Shown piece by piece: positions 1 to 7,181 of a DNA stretch of 19,860 nucleotides. The first letter of the stretch is position 1. Every line of letters begins with the position of its first letter. The DNA is from Candidatus Kapaibacterium sp. (lineage in GTDB: Bacteria > Bacteroidota > Ignavibacteria > Kapaibacteriales > UBA961), in NCBI GenBank assembly GCA_023253875.1, contig JALRFC010000010.1:1-19860 (forward strand). The letters are read 5' to 3'. The notes under the pieces were generated by a model. It worked only from the letters and a program-made list of their open reading frames with translations. It was not told the origin of the DNA and made no database searches. Both the position numbers and the translations under genes were made by a program.

Positions 1-408
1 GGTATTGGACATGTGGTCATGACCGGTTCTTCGACAAATAGACAAAAAATCGTTGAAAAATTTCAGCAAGATGAATCCATACGTGCATTTGTGATGACAC
101 TCAAGACCGGTGGTTTGGGACTCAATCTTACTGCTGCAGATATGATATTTCTTTATGATCCATGGTGGAATATCGCTGCTGAAAATCAAGCCATTGATAG
201 ATCTCATAGAATTGGCCAGAAGAATACTGTATTGAGTTATAAATTGATTGCACGCGGTTCTATCGAGGAAAAAATTCTCAAGCTACAAGATCGAAAACGC
301 GAACTCTTTGATGCCATCATTTCTACCGATGGTACTTCACTCAAAGCATTGACTGAAGAAGATATCGAATACATACTTGGCGAAGGAGAAGCAAATGATC
401 ATTCCTGA
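1..408 (+). CDS. SNF2/SWI2-family DNA helicase, C-terminal fragment (5' end outside window)
   Basis: The reading frame is open from the first base, so the gene starts upstream and only its last 135 residues are visible. The fragment carries the end of the second RecA-like lobe: motif V (TLKTGGLGLNLTAAD), then YDPWWN, then motif VI (QAIDRSHRIGQ), which are diagnostic of Snf2-type ATPases. The RSHRIGQ arginines belong to the ATP-hydrolysis arginine finger region. The tail after the helicase lobe is short and ends in a charged stretch (LTEEDIEYILGEGEAND). Bacterial members are DNA translocases that remodel protein-DNA complexes, sometimes in defence or transcription recycling; which role applies cannot be told here. 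The next gene starts inside this one (14-base overlap), so the two are probably co-translated and related in function. Confidence 0.93.
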   Translation, partial: GIGHVVMTGSSTNRQKIVEKFQQDESIRAFVMTLKTGGLGLNLTAADMIFLYDPWWNIAAENQAIDRSHRIGQKNTVLSYKLIARGSIEEKILKLQDRKRELFDAIISTDGTSLKALTEEDIEYILGEGEANDHS

Positions 409-2224
409 TGATATATCTGCTTTGGTACAGGAAATATCCGATCATTATTCACATGCTGAATTATCATTGGCATATACTGAATATCTGCGTGGTCAAGTAC
501 TGATTCATTCATCACATCCTGCGTTACAGGAATTCAAGGAGATTGCACGATCATCCGAAATCCCTGAAAAAATCATCATTGCTCACCTGTATGCCATCAT
601 CGTTCAACAAGAAGATCTTGCACATACTCTCATCAATTATCTTCATGATCCAGTATATGCAATATTGGAGCAAGTTGTTTGGCGAGGTCCTTGCCATGCA
701 GTAAAGAGTACCGGTCAACTCTTGACAGATATTGACACAATTCAATATTCTGAAGATTCCGTCCTCCCATCAATGGCATTTCCCAAGCCTGAATATTCTT
801 TATTGGCCCTTGATGAGTTAACTCCTCCTTTATTACGAAGAGTGCAGACCTCAAAAGTTTCGAAGTTTCAAAATGTGTGGTTCTTTCTCCCACCATTATT
901 GCGCAGTGCTTTTCGAGATATCATGGATTCTCCGATATCTCGACATCCAAAGTCAACAAAGGAATTACCTAATCCCCCAAAAGCCGGTTGGTATCTATAT
1001 GAATCTCAACATAGATTGCCGGAAATCATACGGGATTTGATACCTAGAGTCCATACTGATTTTTACAGAGAAGAATGTACATTTCCCGGCTCACTGCAGA
1101 GAAAGAAAACAAAGTCGCTTATTTCCATGTTCTCTCTTCCTGAATTATACCCTGATAATCGAGAACTGGATACCATAGCAACCAATCCTCTCATTTGGAT
1201 GATTATGAATGGTCCTACATGGGATTCACTCCAGAAATCCAATGGATTGGAAATCATCAGGACTCTGTATGAAATGATAGTAAAACATTCTCTACCGATT
1301 AAGGAGTATCTTTTACACTTTGTTCATGATAATGAAGTAAAGAATAATCTACCTGCAATATGCGCAGGCATCCCCCAATTACTTGATTCATTCGCCAAAG
1401 ATACATGGATTGATATAGAATCGCTGATTGATTCTATCATGATTCATGAGATTCTTCCACCATTATATCAAGAACTTCCATCCAAAGAGGATGCAGGATA
1501 TATCAATTTGTCAACCTATGATAAACCGCCTATAGATCCCATATCATATAGAGAAGCGATGTATCCAACATTGATAAGAGGTCTTTTGGGCTTATTGGGA
1601 TCACTGGGAATCCTTGATTTTCTTTCAGTCATACCAAATAATCATCATTATCAATTGAAAGGTCTTAAGTATATATCTCCTTGGGATGGAATTGTTCACG
1701 CGAAGATCACCGATATTGGTCTTATCATGATTGGTAAACAAGAAGCGGAATCAATCAGCATCCCCGAACATCAGGAACAACCATATATATTGGATCATGA
1801 ACGATTACTCATTACGGTCCGAGGCAGTTCCGCACATAGACAATTGGCAATTGCTCAATTCGCAAAAAGAATTGGTGGGCAATTCTTTCAGGTGGATTCT
1901 CAGATATTTACAAAAGGATGTTATACAGTCAAAGACATTCAGCAAAAGATAACCCAGTTCAGAAACGTAATGAGCGGAGAGCTACCAGATAATTGGGAAC
2001 AATTTTTTTATGATTTGATCGACAAATCGAATGCCTTGATACCCGAACCAACATCTATTGTATTCAAATTGAAAGATCATCCAGAGCTCACCAGGCTATT
2101 TGCAATTGATCAGGAGTTAAAATCTCTAACAAAAAGAGCAGAAGGGTATCGCATCATCATCGGAAAAGCAGATCTTGCCAGAGTGAAAAAGAGATTGGGA
2201 GAATTAGGGTTTTTTATTGAGTAA
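395..2224 (+). CDS. Uncharacterised protein with probable helicase-associated (XPB/Helicase_C_3-like) C-terminal region
   Basis: This is a 609-residue soluble protein with no signal peptide and no obvious membrane segment. I chose the ATG at 395 because AAGGAG lies at 383-388; a TTG at 377 is in frame but leaves that Shine-Dalgarno inside the gene. The N-terminal two-thirds looks helical and gives no recognisable motif. From about residue 395 onward the pattern changes. A short winged-helix-like stretch (LLGSLGILDFLSV) leads to SPWDGIVHAKITDIG. Then come a hydrophobic strand (LLITVRGSS), a helix (RQLAIAQFAKRIG), a YTVKDIQQKI helix, and a terminal alpha/beta unit ending in ADLARVKKRLGELGFFIE. 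This order resembles the Helicase_C_3 domain found with XPB-like helicases. I infer a partner or regulatory subunit of the overlapping SNF2 helicase. The match is from pattern memory, not a search. Confidence 0.8.
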   Translation: MIIPDDISALVQEISDHYSHAELSLAYTEYLRGQVLIHSSHPALQEFKEIARSSEIPEKIIIAHLYAIIVQQEDLAHTLINYLHDPVYAILEQVVWRGPCHAVKSTGQLLTDIDTIQYSEDSVLPSMAFPKPEYSLLALDELTPPLLRRVQTSKVSKFQNVWFFLPPLLRSAFRDIMDSPISRHPKSTKELPNPPKAGWYLYESQHRLPEIIRDLIPRVHTDFYREECTFPGSLQRKKTKSLISMFSLPELYPDNRELDTIATNPLIWMIMNGPTWDSLQKSNGLEIIRTLYEMIVKHSLPIKEYLLHFVHDNEVKNNLPAICAGIPQLLDSFAKDTWIDIESLIDSIMIHEILPPLYQELPSKEDAGYINLSTYDKPPIDPISYREAMYPTLIRGLLGLLGSLGILDFLSVIPNNHHYQLKGLKYISPWDGIVHAKITDIGLIMIGKQEAESISIPEHQEQPYILDHERLLITVRGSSAHRQLAIAQFAKRIGGQFFQVDSQIFTKGCYTVKDIQQKITQFRNVMSGELPDNWEQFFYDLIDKSNALIPEPTSIVFKLKDHPELTRLFAIDQELKSLTKRAEGYRIIIGKADLARVKKRLGELGFFIE

Positions 2225-2236
2225 TAAATTATTTTT

Positions 2237-2263
2237 TTGTTAATTATAATTTTATTACTTTTG
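2237..2263 (+). promoter_or_regulatory. Bacteroidota-type promoter (TTG / TACTTTTG)
   Basis: TTG at 2237-2239 is followed after 16 bases by TACTTTTG at 2256-2263, a perfect match to the TAnnTTTG -7 element. The spacer is slightly shorter than the usual 17-23. It sits in a very AT-rich gap just after the 395-2224 gene. It would start transcription near 2270, leaving a leader of about 88 bases before the ATG at 2358. It suggests that the 2358-4823 genes can be transcribed independently of the helicase pair. Confidence 0.55.
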
Positions 2264-2282
2264 TATCGTTAATAAGAGCCGT

Positions 2283-2310
2283 GCCGATATATTCGTATTC
2301 TGATATCGGC
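2283..2310 (+). repeat. Inverted repeat (8-bp arms) in the leader of the 2358 gene
   Basis: GCCGATAT at 2283-2290 and ATATCGGC at 2303-2310 are perfect reverse complements separated by 12 bases. No U-tract follows, so this is not a normal intrinsic terminator. It lies just downstream of the predicted promoter, where a dyad could be an operator or an RNA leader structure. Function unknown. Confidence 0.5.
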
Positions 2311-2357
2311 TATATAGAATTGGGGTATTTAGTATTTATTCAGTATTGGGGTTAATT

Positions 2358-3278
2358 ATGTCAACACAATTTTTACGATTACTTGATAATCGCAGAGGTG
2401 TTCAATTCTCGAACTATATTTCAAATCTTGAACATGATGCATGCATCGCTTGGTATCCGTCAGCTGGTACAGACTTTCGGGCATTATTCTATCTGAATGA
2501 TGCATTCTTGACAATGAGTCCAACGATTGTAGGTGAAGATCCTGCAGAGCCTGATATTTTCTTCTACTCAGATTATGATCTAATGAGCAGTACATTTGAA
2601 CAGATTCTGTTTCATGGTGGTAATCCGGTCATTCATGATGATGGGAGAGCCAAAGTGACTTTATCAGACATTGAGGATTTGGGAAGATTGAACTTTGAAC
2701 CATCACCTGCTTTTCAATGGACAGAAAGGAATTCACATTTTTTTAATCGGGTATTCTTTTTTCATGCAACAATTGAGAGTGCCGAATTTGGCTCTATAAC
2801 AAAGCCTGTGCTCTATGCTTTTTGTTGCAATGAACAACTTTGTGCGGAATTATTATTGCCTTTGAGAGCAAAAGTAAGCCATGTCATACATGTGCGATAT
2901 GGTCATGGCTTTGGTGGCGCAAACTGTAGCGGACACTGGATTCAGCATGCACTATCACCTTTGCAATGTGAGGTATATATTCATGATGGTTTATCCTATC
3001 ATGATCAAATCGAGGCAAACATTATTTCCTATTATGGTGATGTCATCCCTCAAGAGCAGATTTCCGCATTTACAACTATTCGAGAGATTGATGGTAGAGG
3101 TTGGTCCGACAGTTCGACAATATATTGGCAGACAATAAGAAATATACCGAATGTCTTACCTATGTTCAAACATAGTGGAATCAGAAGTATGCTCAGACGA
3201 GAGCTAATCCTTCGGCAAAATAGCAAAACAGTTAATTCATATTTATGGTGTGATGAAAATGGCACAGAAAACGTATAA
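2358..3278 (+). CDS. Uncharacterised 306-aa protein with WYPSAGxDFR motif
   Basis: The ATG at 2358 is preferred over an in-frame TTG at 2346. The protein is soluble, with no signal peptide. Near the N-terminus (residues 32-46) it has WYPSAGTDFRALFYL, followed at about 66-74 by PDIFFYSDYD. This pairing is familiar from uncharacterised bacterial proteins, but I cannot assign a function to it. The centre holds a Cys/His-containing stretch around residues 165-200 (FCCNEQLC, then HVRYGHGFGGANCSGHW). That could bind metal or form an active site, although the cysteines are not in a standard zinc-ribbon pattern. The 3' end overlaps the next gene by about 26 bases, so the two are probably translated together. 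No nuclease, kinase or transferase motif is recognisable. Confidence 0.8.
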   Translation: MSTQFLRLLDNRRGVQFSNYISNLEHDACIAWYPSAGTDFRALFYLNDAFLTMSPTIVGEDPAEPDIFFYSDYDLMSSTFEQILFHGGNPVIHDDGRAKVTLSDIEDLGRLNFEPSPAFQWTERNSHFFNRVFFFHATIESAEFGSITKPVLYAFCCNEQLCAELLLPLRAKVSHVIHVRYGHGFGGANCSGHWIQHALSPLQCEVYIHDGLSYHDQIEANIISYYGDVIPQEQISAFTTIREIDGRGWSDSSTIYWQTIRNIPNVLPMFKHSGIRSMLRRELILRQNSKTVNSYLWCDENGTENV

Positions 3279-3939
3279 CTCAAAAGAAGTCTGCGAGATG
3301 TTCAATCTTTCAGCTCCACGACTTTTACAGTTCCGCAAAGGACAAACAGTCAAAGTTGCCGGTAAAGGCAAAGACAATGAACCAAGATTTTATGAATTCG
3401 AGCCGATCTTGAAGGAAGGGAAGGATTGGGAATGGAATGGTTCAGAAGTATTGTTCAAGGAATCAGCAATTACAAAACTCAAGCAAAGAAAGTCTTATCG
3501 AAAGTATCAGAATAACAATCTTACAACTCGTGGAACAAAACCCACAGCGAATAGACAACAGCGAAAGCTCGAAACCAAGAAAGAGGTGAACAATTTAGAG
3601 TTTTCTGTTCAAGAGCTTGCTGAAGAAATGAAATTGACCGTGCAGAAAATTTATGCACTTCGTGATATCAGTACTAATAAGCCGGTTTCTTTCCAGAATT
3701 ATCTCAAGCAGAATAAGGACTGGAAATATGATGATGGAAAAGTGATTCTCTTGAAAAGCGCAAAAGAAAAGATTCAGCAATATGCCGATATGCTTAAAGA
3801 GAAGGAGGAAATACCAAAGTCAAAAAAACTATCCGTATTGATTGGCAATAAAGTATTTCATTTACAGGGTGATGCGGCAAATGCAGTTATTAAGATTATA
3901 GAAAAAGAACAATTATCCAAAAAGAAAGAAAAAGTGTAA
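3253..3939 (+). CDS. Putative DNA-binding protein with duplicated helix-turn-helix/winged module
   Basis: This is a highly basic protein of 228 residues; starts at 3250 (GTG), 3253 and 3259 are all possible and all overlap the upstream gene. It contains two copies of one module. Copy A starts near KTYNSKEVCEMFNLSAPRLLQF and ends ILKEGKDWEWNGSEVLFKESAITKLKQ. Copy B starts EFSVQELAEEMKLTVQKIYALR and ends YLKQNKDWKYDDGKVILLKSAKEKIQQ. Each opens with a MerR/excisionase-like helix-turn-helix (S-x-x-E-[VL]-[AC]-E-x-[MF]-x-L) and closes with a KDW...V...SA..K wing-and-helix. A Lys/Arg/Gln-rich linker (about residues 80-112) joins them, and the C-terminus is Lys-rich. I infer sequence-specific DNA binding at two half sites, possibly as regulator of its own cluster through the 2283-2310 dyad. 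Family unrecognised. Confidence 0.78.
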   Translation: MKMAQKTYNSKEVCEMFNLSAPRLLQFRKGQTVKVAGKGKDNEPRFYEFEPILKEGKDWEWNGSEVLFKESAITKLKQRKSYRKYQNNNLTTRGTKPTANRQQRKLETKKEVNNLEFSVQELAEEMKLTVQKIYALRDISTNKPVSFQNYLKQNKDWKYDDGKVILLKSAKEKIQQYADMLKEKEEIPKSKKLSVLIGNKVFHLQGDAANAVIKIIEKEQLSKKKEKV

Positions 3940-3992
3940 TTCGATGTCCGACACATTTTCCATAGTATTCATATATCAGGGGAATTATCCTA

Positions 3993-4367
3993 ATGAACAA
4001 TCATGAACAGAGCGTATTATTTGCTCTTATTTCAGAAAGCAAAGGTCTTGGTGCAGGAGTCGCCGTATATCCATTTGAATCAACGCTAAAAAAAATTATT
4101 GCAAATCCTATTGATGCAAAACTTGTGATTTATAGTTTACAAAAACTTGGGTATCTCACATTATCAGAAAAAGAGGGATATGATCATTTAAGAGATAAAC
4201 AGGCAATGTACCCTGTATATATTGTTACCGAAAAAGGCTTTGAAGCTGCTTTGGACATTCGAAAAACCGAACAATATATAACAGATAAAATTGAATCAGG
4301 TTCTTTGGACGATATAGATCTCCCTGATTTTCTTCTTGATGATGATTCTGATGAACCGGAAGAATAA
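3993..4367 (+). CDS. Small winged-helix-like protein with acidic tail
   Basis: This 124-residue protein starts at ATG 3993, with no convincing Shine-Dalgarno. Residues of about 5-90 read like a winged helix: helices in SVLFALISES and FESTLKKII, a recognition-like helix IDAKLVIYSLQKLGYL, a turn with a wing (TLSEKEG...YPVYIVT), then EKGFEAALDI. The last 25 residues are strongly acidic (SGSLDDIDLPDFLLDDDSDEPEE), which resembles DNA-mimic or partner-binding tails. It lies 53 bases after the duplicated-module protein on the same strand, in the same probable transcription unit. Winged helices are used both for DNA binding and for protein contacts; the acidic tail argues at least as much for the latter. 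Named family not recognised. Confidence 0.75.
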   Translation: MNNHEQSVLFALISESKGLGAGVAVYPFESTLKKIIANPIDAKLVIYSLQKLGYLTLSEKEGYDHLRDKQAMYPVYIVTEKGFEAALDIRKTEQYITDKIESGSLDDIDLPDFLLDDDSDEPEE

Positions 4368-4400
4368 GAAATACTTTATCCAATATTCAAAGAGGGCAAG

Positions 4401-4823
4401 ATGAATTTTGAAGAAATAATTGCAGTCACAGCGTCATGGATTGAACCAACAATGGATATCCAAGGGTATGGATGCGACCTCTATGATTCACTCTATCCAT
4501 TGGGTGAAATCGTGGACAAGAATACGAGAAATGAAGAGAGAGAGTATGAAGAATACACGAGGAGCATGATTAATTATCAGCTCACATTAAAAGGGGTATT
4601 TAGTAGCTTTCAAGATGTTCACAGAATGTCGCTTGCCCTGGTTCAAGAATGTTATTACAGAGAATTTGGGGCTCACTTTTGCACTCATAATGAGACATCT
4701 CTTACTATTCGGTTTGTAACAGTTTCCTCATGGTGTTATCTAACCGGCACTATTGAAATCATCGGTCCCCATTATGAAGCCTTATATAAGGAATACTTAG
4801 AATTCATCAGTAGAAGCAGATAG
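4401..4823 (+). CDS. Uncharacterised 140-aa protein
   Basis: The ATG at 4401 is preceded by a weak Shine-Dalgarno-like AGAGGG ending 5-6 bases upstream of the start. The protein is soluble, acidic in the middle (NEEREYEEYTRS) and rich in aromatic residues. It has three cysteines (CDLYD, QECYYREF, HFCTH) not spaced like a metal site. No motif links it to a known family. It is the last gene of the plus-strand group and stops right before a strong hairpin at 4825-4853. Its codon use and AT content match the neighbouring unrecognised genes, and its position implies it belongs to the same cluster. Confidence 0.7.
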   Translation: MNFEEIIAVTASWIEPTMDIQGYGCDLYDSLYPLGEIVDKNTRNEEREYEEYTRSMINYQLTLKGVFSSFQDVHRMSLALVQECYYREFGAHFCTHNETSLTIRFVTVSSWCYLTGTIEIIGPHYEALYKEYLEFISRSR

Positions 4824-4824
4824 T

Positions 4825-4853
4825 ATAAGAGGCATCCATTGGATGCCTCTTAT
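4825..4853. terminator. Bidirectional intrinsic terminator between convergent genes
   Basis: ATAAGAGGCATCC at 4825-4837 pairs perfectly with GGATGCCTCTTAT at 4841-4853, a 13-bp stem with a 3-base ATT loop. It fills the 34 bases between the stop of the 4401-4823 gene and the stop of the acyl-CoA dehydrogenase at 4858. The AT pairs at the stem base supply short U-runs in both directions (TTAT, then TGTATTTA on the plus strand), so it can serve both genes. Confidence 0.85.
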
Positions 4854-4857
4854 GTAT

Positions 4858-6024
4858 TTAGTCAGTAAGTAATTGTCTTGCAATGACCAGTTTCTGCACT
4901 TCGCTTGTTCCCTCACCTATCGTGAGCAGTTTTACATCACGATAATATTTCTCAACTGGATACTCTTTGATATACCCATATCCGCCATGTATCTGTACAG
5001 ACTCTTCGGCAACACGAACTGCAATTTCACTTGCATGTAATTTCGCCTGAGATGCAGCCAATGTGATATTTTGACCATTGTCACGCATCCAAGCTGTTTT
5101 ATAAGTCAATAGTCTTGCTGCTTCAATATCCATTGCCATCTTTGCCAATTTGAATTGAATTGCTTGCATATCTGCCAGTCTCTGATTGAATTGCTTACGT
5201 TCAACAGAATACTGTAAAGAGGCATTCAATGCGCCTTGGGCAAGGCCTACAGACAATGCAGCGATGGAGATTCTTCCACCATCTAGTATTTGCAATGCCT
5301 GAATGAATCCTTCGCCCTCATTCCCAATCAAATGACTTGCAGGAACACGCACATTGTCAAAAGTCAAAGATGCAGTATCACTGCAACGCATACCCAATTT
5401 ATTTTCCTTTTTGGAAGCATAAAATCCCGGCATGGATTTATCAATAGCAAATGCTGAGATACCTCTTTTGCCTTTTGATGGGTCGGTTACAGCCATGATA
5501 ACTGCTATATCCCCAACATTGCCATGCGTGATAAAATTCTTTGATCCATTGATGATATAATCATCGCCATCTCGGACAGCTGTGGTACGCGTACCACCGG
5601 CATCACTACCTGCACTTGGTTCGGTCAAACCCCAGGCACCTAATGTTTCTCCGGAGGCCAATCGTGGAATATACTTTTGTTTTACTTCTTCAGTAGCGAA
5701 TTTCAAAATGTGATTTGTGCATAAGCCATTGTGCGCAGCCACACCCAAAGCCATAGCAGGACAAATGCGGGCTATTTCCTCAACAATGACAGAATACTCC
5801 TGATAGCCAAGACCACTTCCACCATATTCGGTAGGAACAAGTATTCCGAGGAATCCTAATTCTCCCAATTTCTTGAAAATTTCATGTGGAAATTCTTGTG
5901 TTTCATCAAAATGAAGAACATGAGGAGCAATTTCATTGTCGGCAAAAGATGCCGCTACATCTTTAATCGCCTGCACCTCCTCAGAGAGGTGAAAGCGTAA
6001 TGAAGAAGAGTCTGTATGTGACAT
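4858..6024 (-). CDS. Acyl-CoA dehydrogenase (short/branched-chain type)
   Basis: This FAD flavoenzyme catalyses alpha,beta-dehydrogenation of acyl-CoA in beta-oxidation or branched amino-acid breakdown, passing electrons to ETF. The 388-residue length is typical. Visible signatures are YGGSGLGYQEYSVIVEEIAR, GAWGLTEPSAGSDAGGTRTTA (FAD/substrate loop), YIINGSKNFITHG, GMRCSDTASLTFDNVRVP, GGRISIAALSVGLAQGAL, RKQFNQ, and the C-terminal QIHGGYGYIKEYPVEKYYRDVKLLTIGEGTSEVQ. The Glu of GEGTSE occupies the position of the catalytic base of MCAD/SCAD-like enzymes. I chose the ATG at 6024; an in-frame TTG at 6036 is less likely. Substrate chain length cannot be told from the sequence. It is transcribed alone, with a promoter-like element at 6059-6066 and a shared terminator downstream. 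Confidence 0.95.
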   Translation of the reverse strand: MSHTDSSSLRFHLSEEVQAIKDVAASFADNEIAPHVLHFDETQEFPHEIFKKLGELGFLGILVPTEYGGSGLGYQEYSVIVEEIARICPAMALGVAAHNGLCTNHILKFATEEVKQKYIPRLASGETLGAWGLTEPSAGSDAGGTRTTAVRDGDDYIINGSKNFITHGNVGDIAVIMAVTDPSKGKRGISAFAIDKSMPGFYASKKENKLGMRCSDTASLTFDNVRVPASHLIGNEGEGFIQALQILDGGRISIAALSVGLAQGALNASLQYSVERKQFNQRLADMQAIQFKLAKMAMDIEAARLLTYKTAWMRDNGQNITLAASQAKLHASEIAVRVAEESVQIHGGYGYIKEYPVEKYYRDVKLLTIGEGTSEVQKLVIARQLLTD

Positions 6025-6058
6025 GTTATATTCCAATAATTGGATGGTGATCAGATGG

Positions 6059-6066
6059 CAAATTTA
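6059..6066 (-). promoter_or_regulatory. Promoter -7 element of acyl-CoA dehydrogenase gene (TAAATTTG)
   Basis: Read on the minus strand this is TAAATTTG, a perfect TAnnTTTG match 35 bases before the ATG at 6024. The best -33 candidate is CTG at 6087-6085, 18 bases away and one mismatch from TTG. The ten-base context GCAAATTTAC (plus strand) recurs exactly upstream of the A-type carrier gene at 18220-18229. Confidence 0.45.
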
Positions 6067-6086
6067 CAAAATATTGATGATGAACA

Positions 6087-6103
6087 GGGCATTATGAATA
6101 CCC
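6087..6103 (-). terminator. Possible weak terminator hairpin after the sensor kinase gene
   Basis: On the minus strand GGGTATT, CAT loop and AATGCCC form a 7-bp stem including one G-U pair, ten bases past the kinase stop. No U-tract follows, so it is only a candidate. Its downstream arm overlaps the likely -33 region of the next gene. Confidence 0.3.
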
Positions 6104-6113
6104 AAAATATACA

Positions 6114-7181
6114 CTAGATTTTCAAAGTAAAAGAAATCGTTGTACCCTCACCAGGTATGCTCTCTACAATTGGCGTGGTTTGATGTGCTTCAAGAATATG
6201 CTTAACAATTGCAAGTCCCAATCCTGTTCCTCCCACTGCTCGAGATCTGTCTTTATCCACGCGATAAAAACGTTCAAAAATACGATCCTTATGTTCACTT
6301 GCTATACCTATACCGGAATCCTTCACCGATATAGTTACTTGTGTGGAATTCATGGTTAACTCAACGATGACTTTACCATCCACCTTATTATATTTCAATG
6401 CATTCTCGACTAGATTCGTGAGAGCTTGAGTCAATCTTTCTTTATCTCCATAAACCAATACTTCTTCTTCTGGTAATTTGGTCTCCAAGTGTACTTGATA
6501 TTGCTGTGCCTGATATTCCAAAGAATGCAATACATCATGAATCATTTCAATCGCATTGAAATAGCGATAACTCATTCGCATTTCACCTGATTCAATTTTA
6601 GATATATCAATCAAATCAGACAAAAGCACATTGAGTCGGATTGCATTGGCATGTGATCTCTCCACGAATTTTCTACGTACAGCCGGATCATCCAATGCAC
6701 CATCAAGTAAGGTTTCCAAATAGCCTTGAATGGAGAAAATAGGTGTTCGTAATTCATGTGAAACATTTCCCAGAAATTGACTTCGAACCTGTTCCAATTT
6801 TTTCAATTCAGAAATATCTTTTGAGGATTTTTCTGCAAGTGAATTAAATGATTCCGCCAATTCTTTCAATTCATGGACAGTACTTACTTGTTTATCTACT
6901 CTTATCGTTGATATTCCCCCCACAAAACTATTCATTGCATCAATGATGCGATTGATTGGATAGACAATATTTTTTCGAACAACTATTCTGACAATCGCAA
7001 TACATGTAATTGTCAGTATCAGTGAAGCAGTGATCAAGGTAATTATATCAATACCATCAATACCTGATATACCATAGATAATCAGGCCTGAAACACACAA
7101 TGAACTATATGTAGAAATCAGTAGTATTCTTTGAACTGTTTTCTCTAATGGACCTTTCATCGTCAACATACTATACCTCAT
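6114..7181 (-). CDS. PhoR-like membrane sensor histidine kinase
   Basis: This 355-residue kinase autophosphorylates on His and passes the phosphate to a response regulator. There are two hydrophobic segments at about residues 18-38 and 44-66 with almost no periplasmic loop, so it probably senses within the membrane or cytoplasm. A HAMP-like linker follows (VYPINRIIDAMNSF to ELAESFNSLAEKS). Next is the H-box FLGNVSHELRTP with His142, then N-box NLVENALKYN (256-265), G1 DSGIGI (288-293), F-box FERFYR (302-307) and G2 GGTGLGLA (317-324). The SIQGYLETLLDGALDD stretch after the H-box is PhoR-like. Its ATG overlaps the mutY stop (ATGA, 7178-7181), so the pair is translationally coupled; a start at 7169 is possible. 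No response regulator is adjacent, and the orphan regulator at 15620 is a candidate partner. Confidence 0.93.
   Translation of the reverse strand: MRYSMLTMKGPLEKTVQRILLISTYSSLCVSGLIIYGISGIDGIDIITLITASLILTITCIAIVRIVVRKNIVYPINRIIDAMNSFVGGISTIRVDKQVSTVHELKELAESFNSLAEKSSKDISELKKLEQVRSQFLGNVSHELRTPIFSIQGYLETLLDGALDDPAVRRKFVERSHANAIRLNVLLSDLIDISKIESGEMRMSYRYFNAIEMIHDVLHSLEYQAQQYQVHLETKLPEEEVLVYGDKERLTQALTNLVENALKYNKVDGKVIVELTMNSTQVTISVKDSGIGIASEHKDRIFERFYRVDKDRSRAVGGTGLGLAIVKHILEAHQTTPIVESIPGEGTTISFTLKI

Noticed and set aside
377..394. TTG start of the 395-2224 gene
   Set aside because: The AAGGAG at 383-388 is well placed for the ATG at 395 and would lie inside the longer form.
1..4823. A complete known defence system around the SNF2 helicase
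   Set aside because: No nuclease, methyltransferase, PLD, DUF1998 or other DISARM/Dnd-type partner motif is visible in the following genes.
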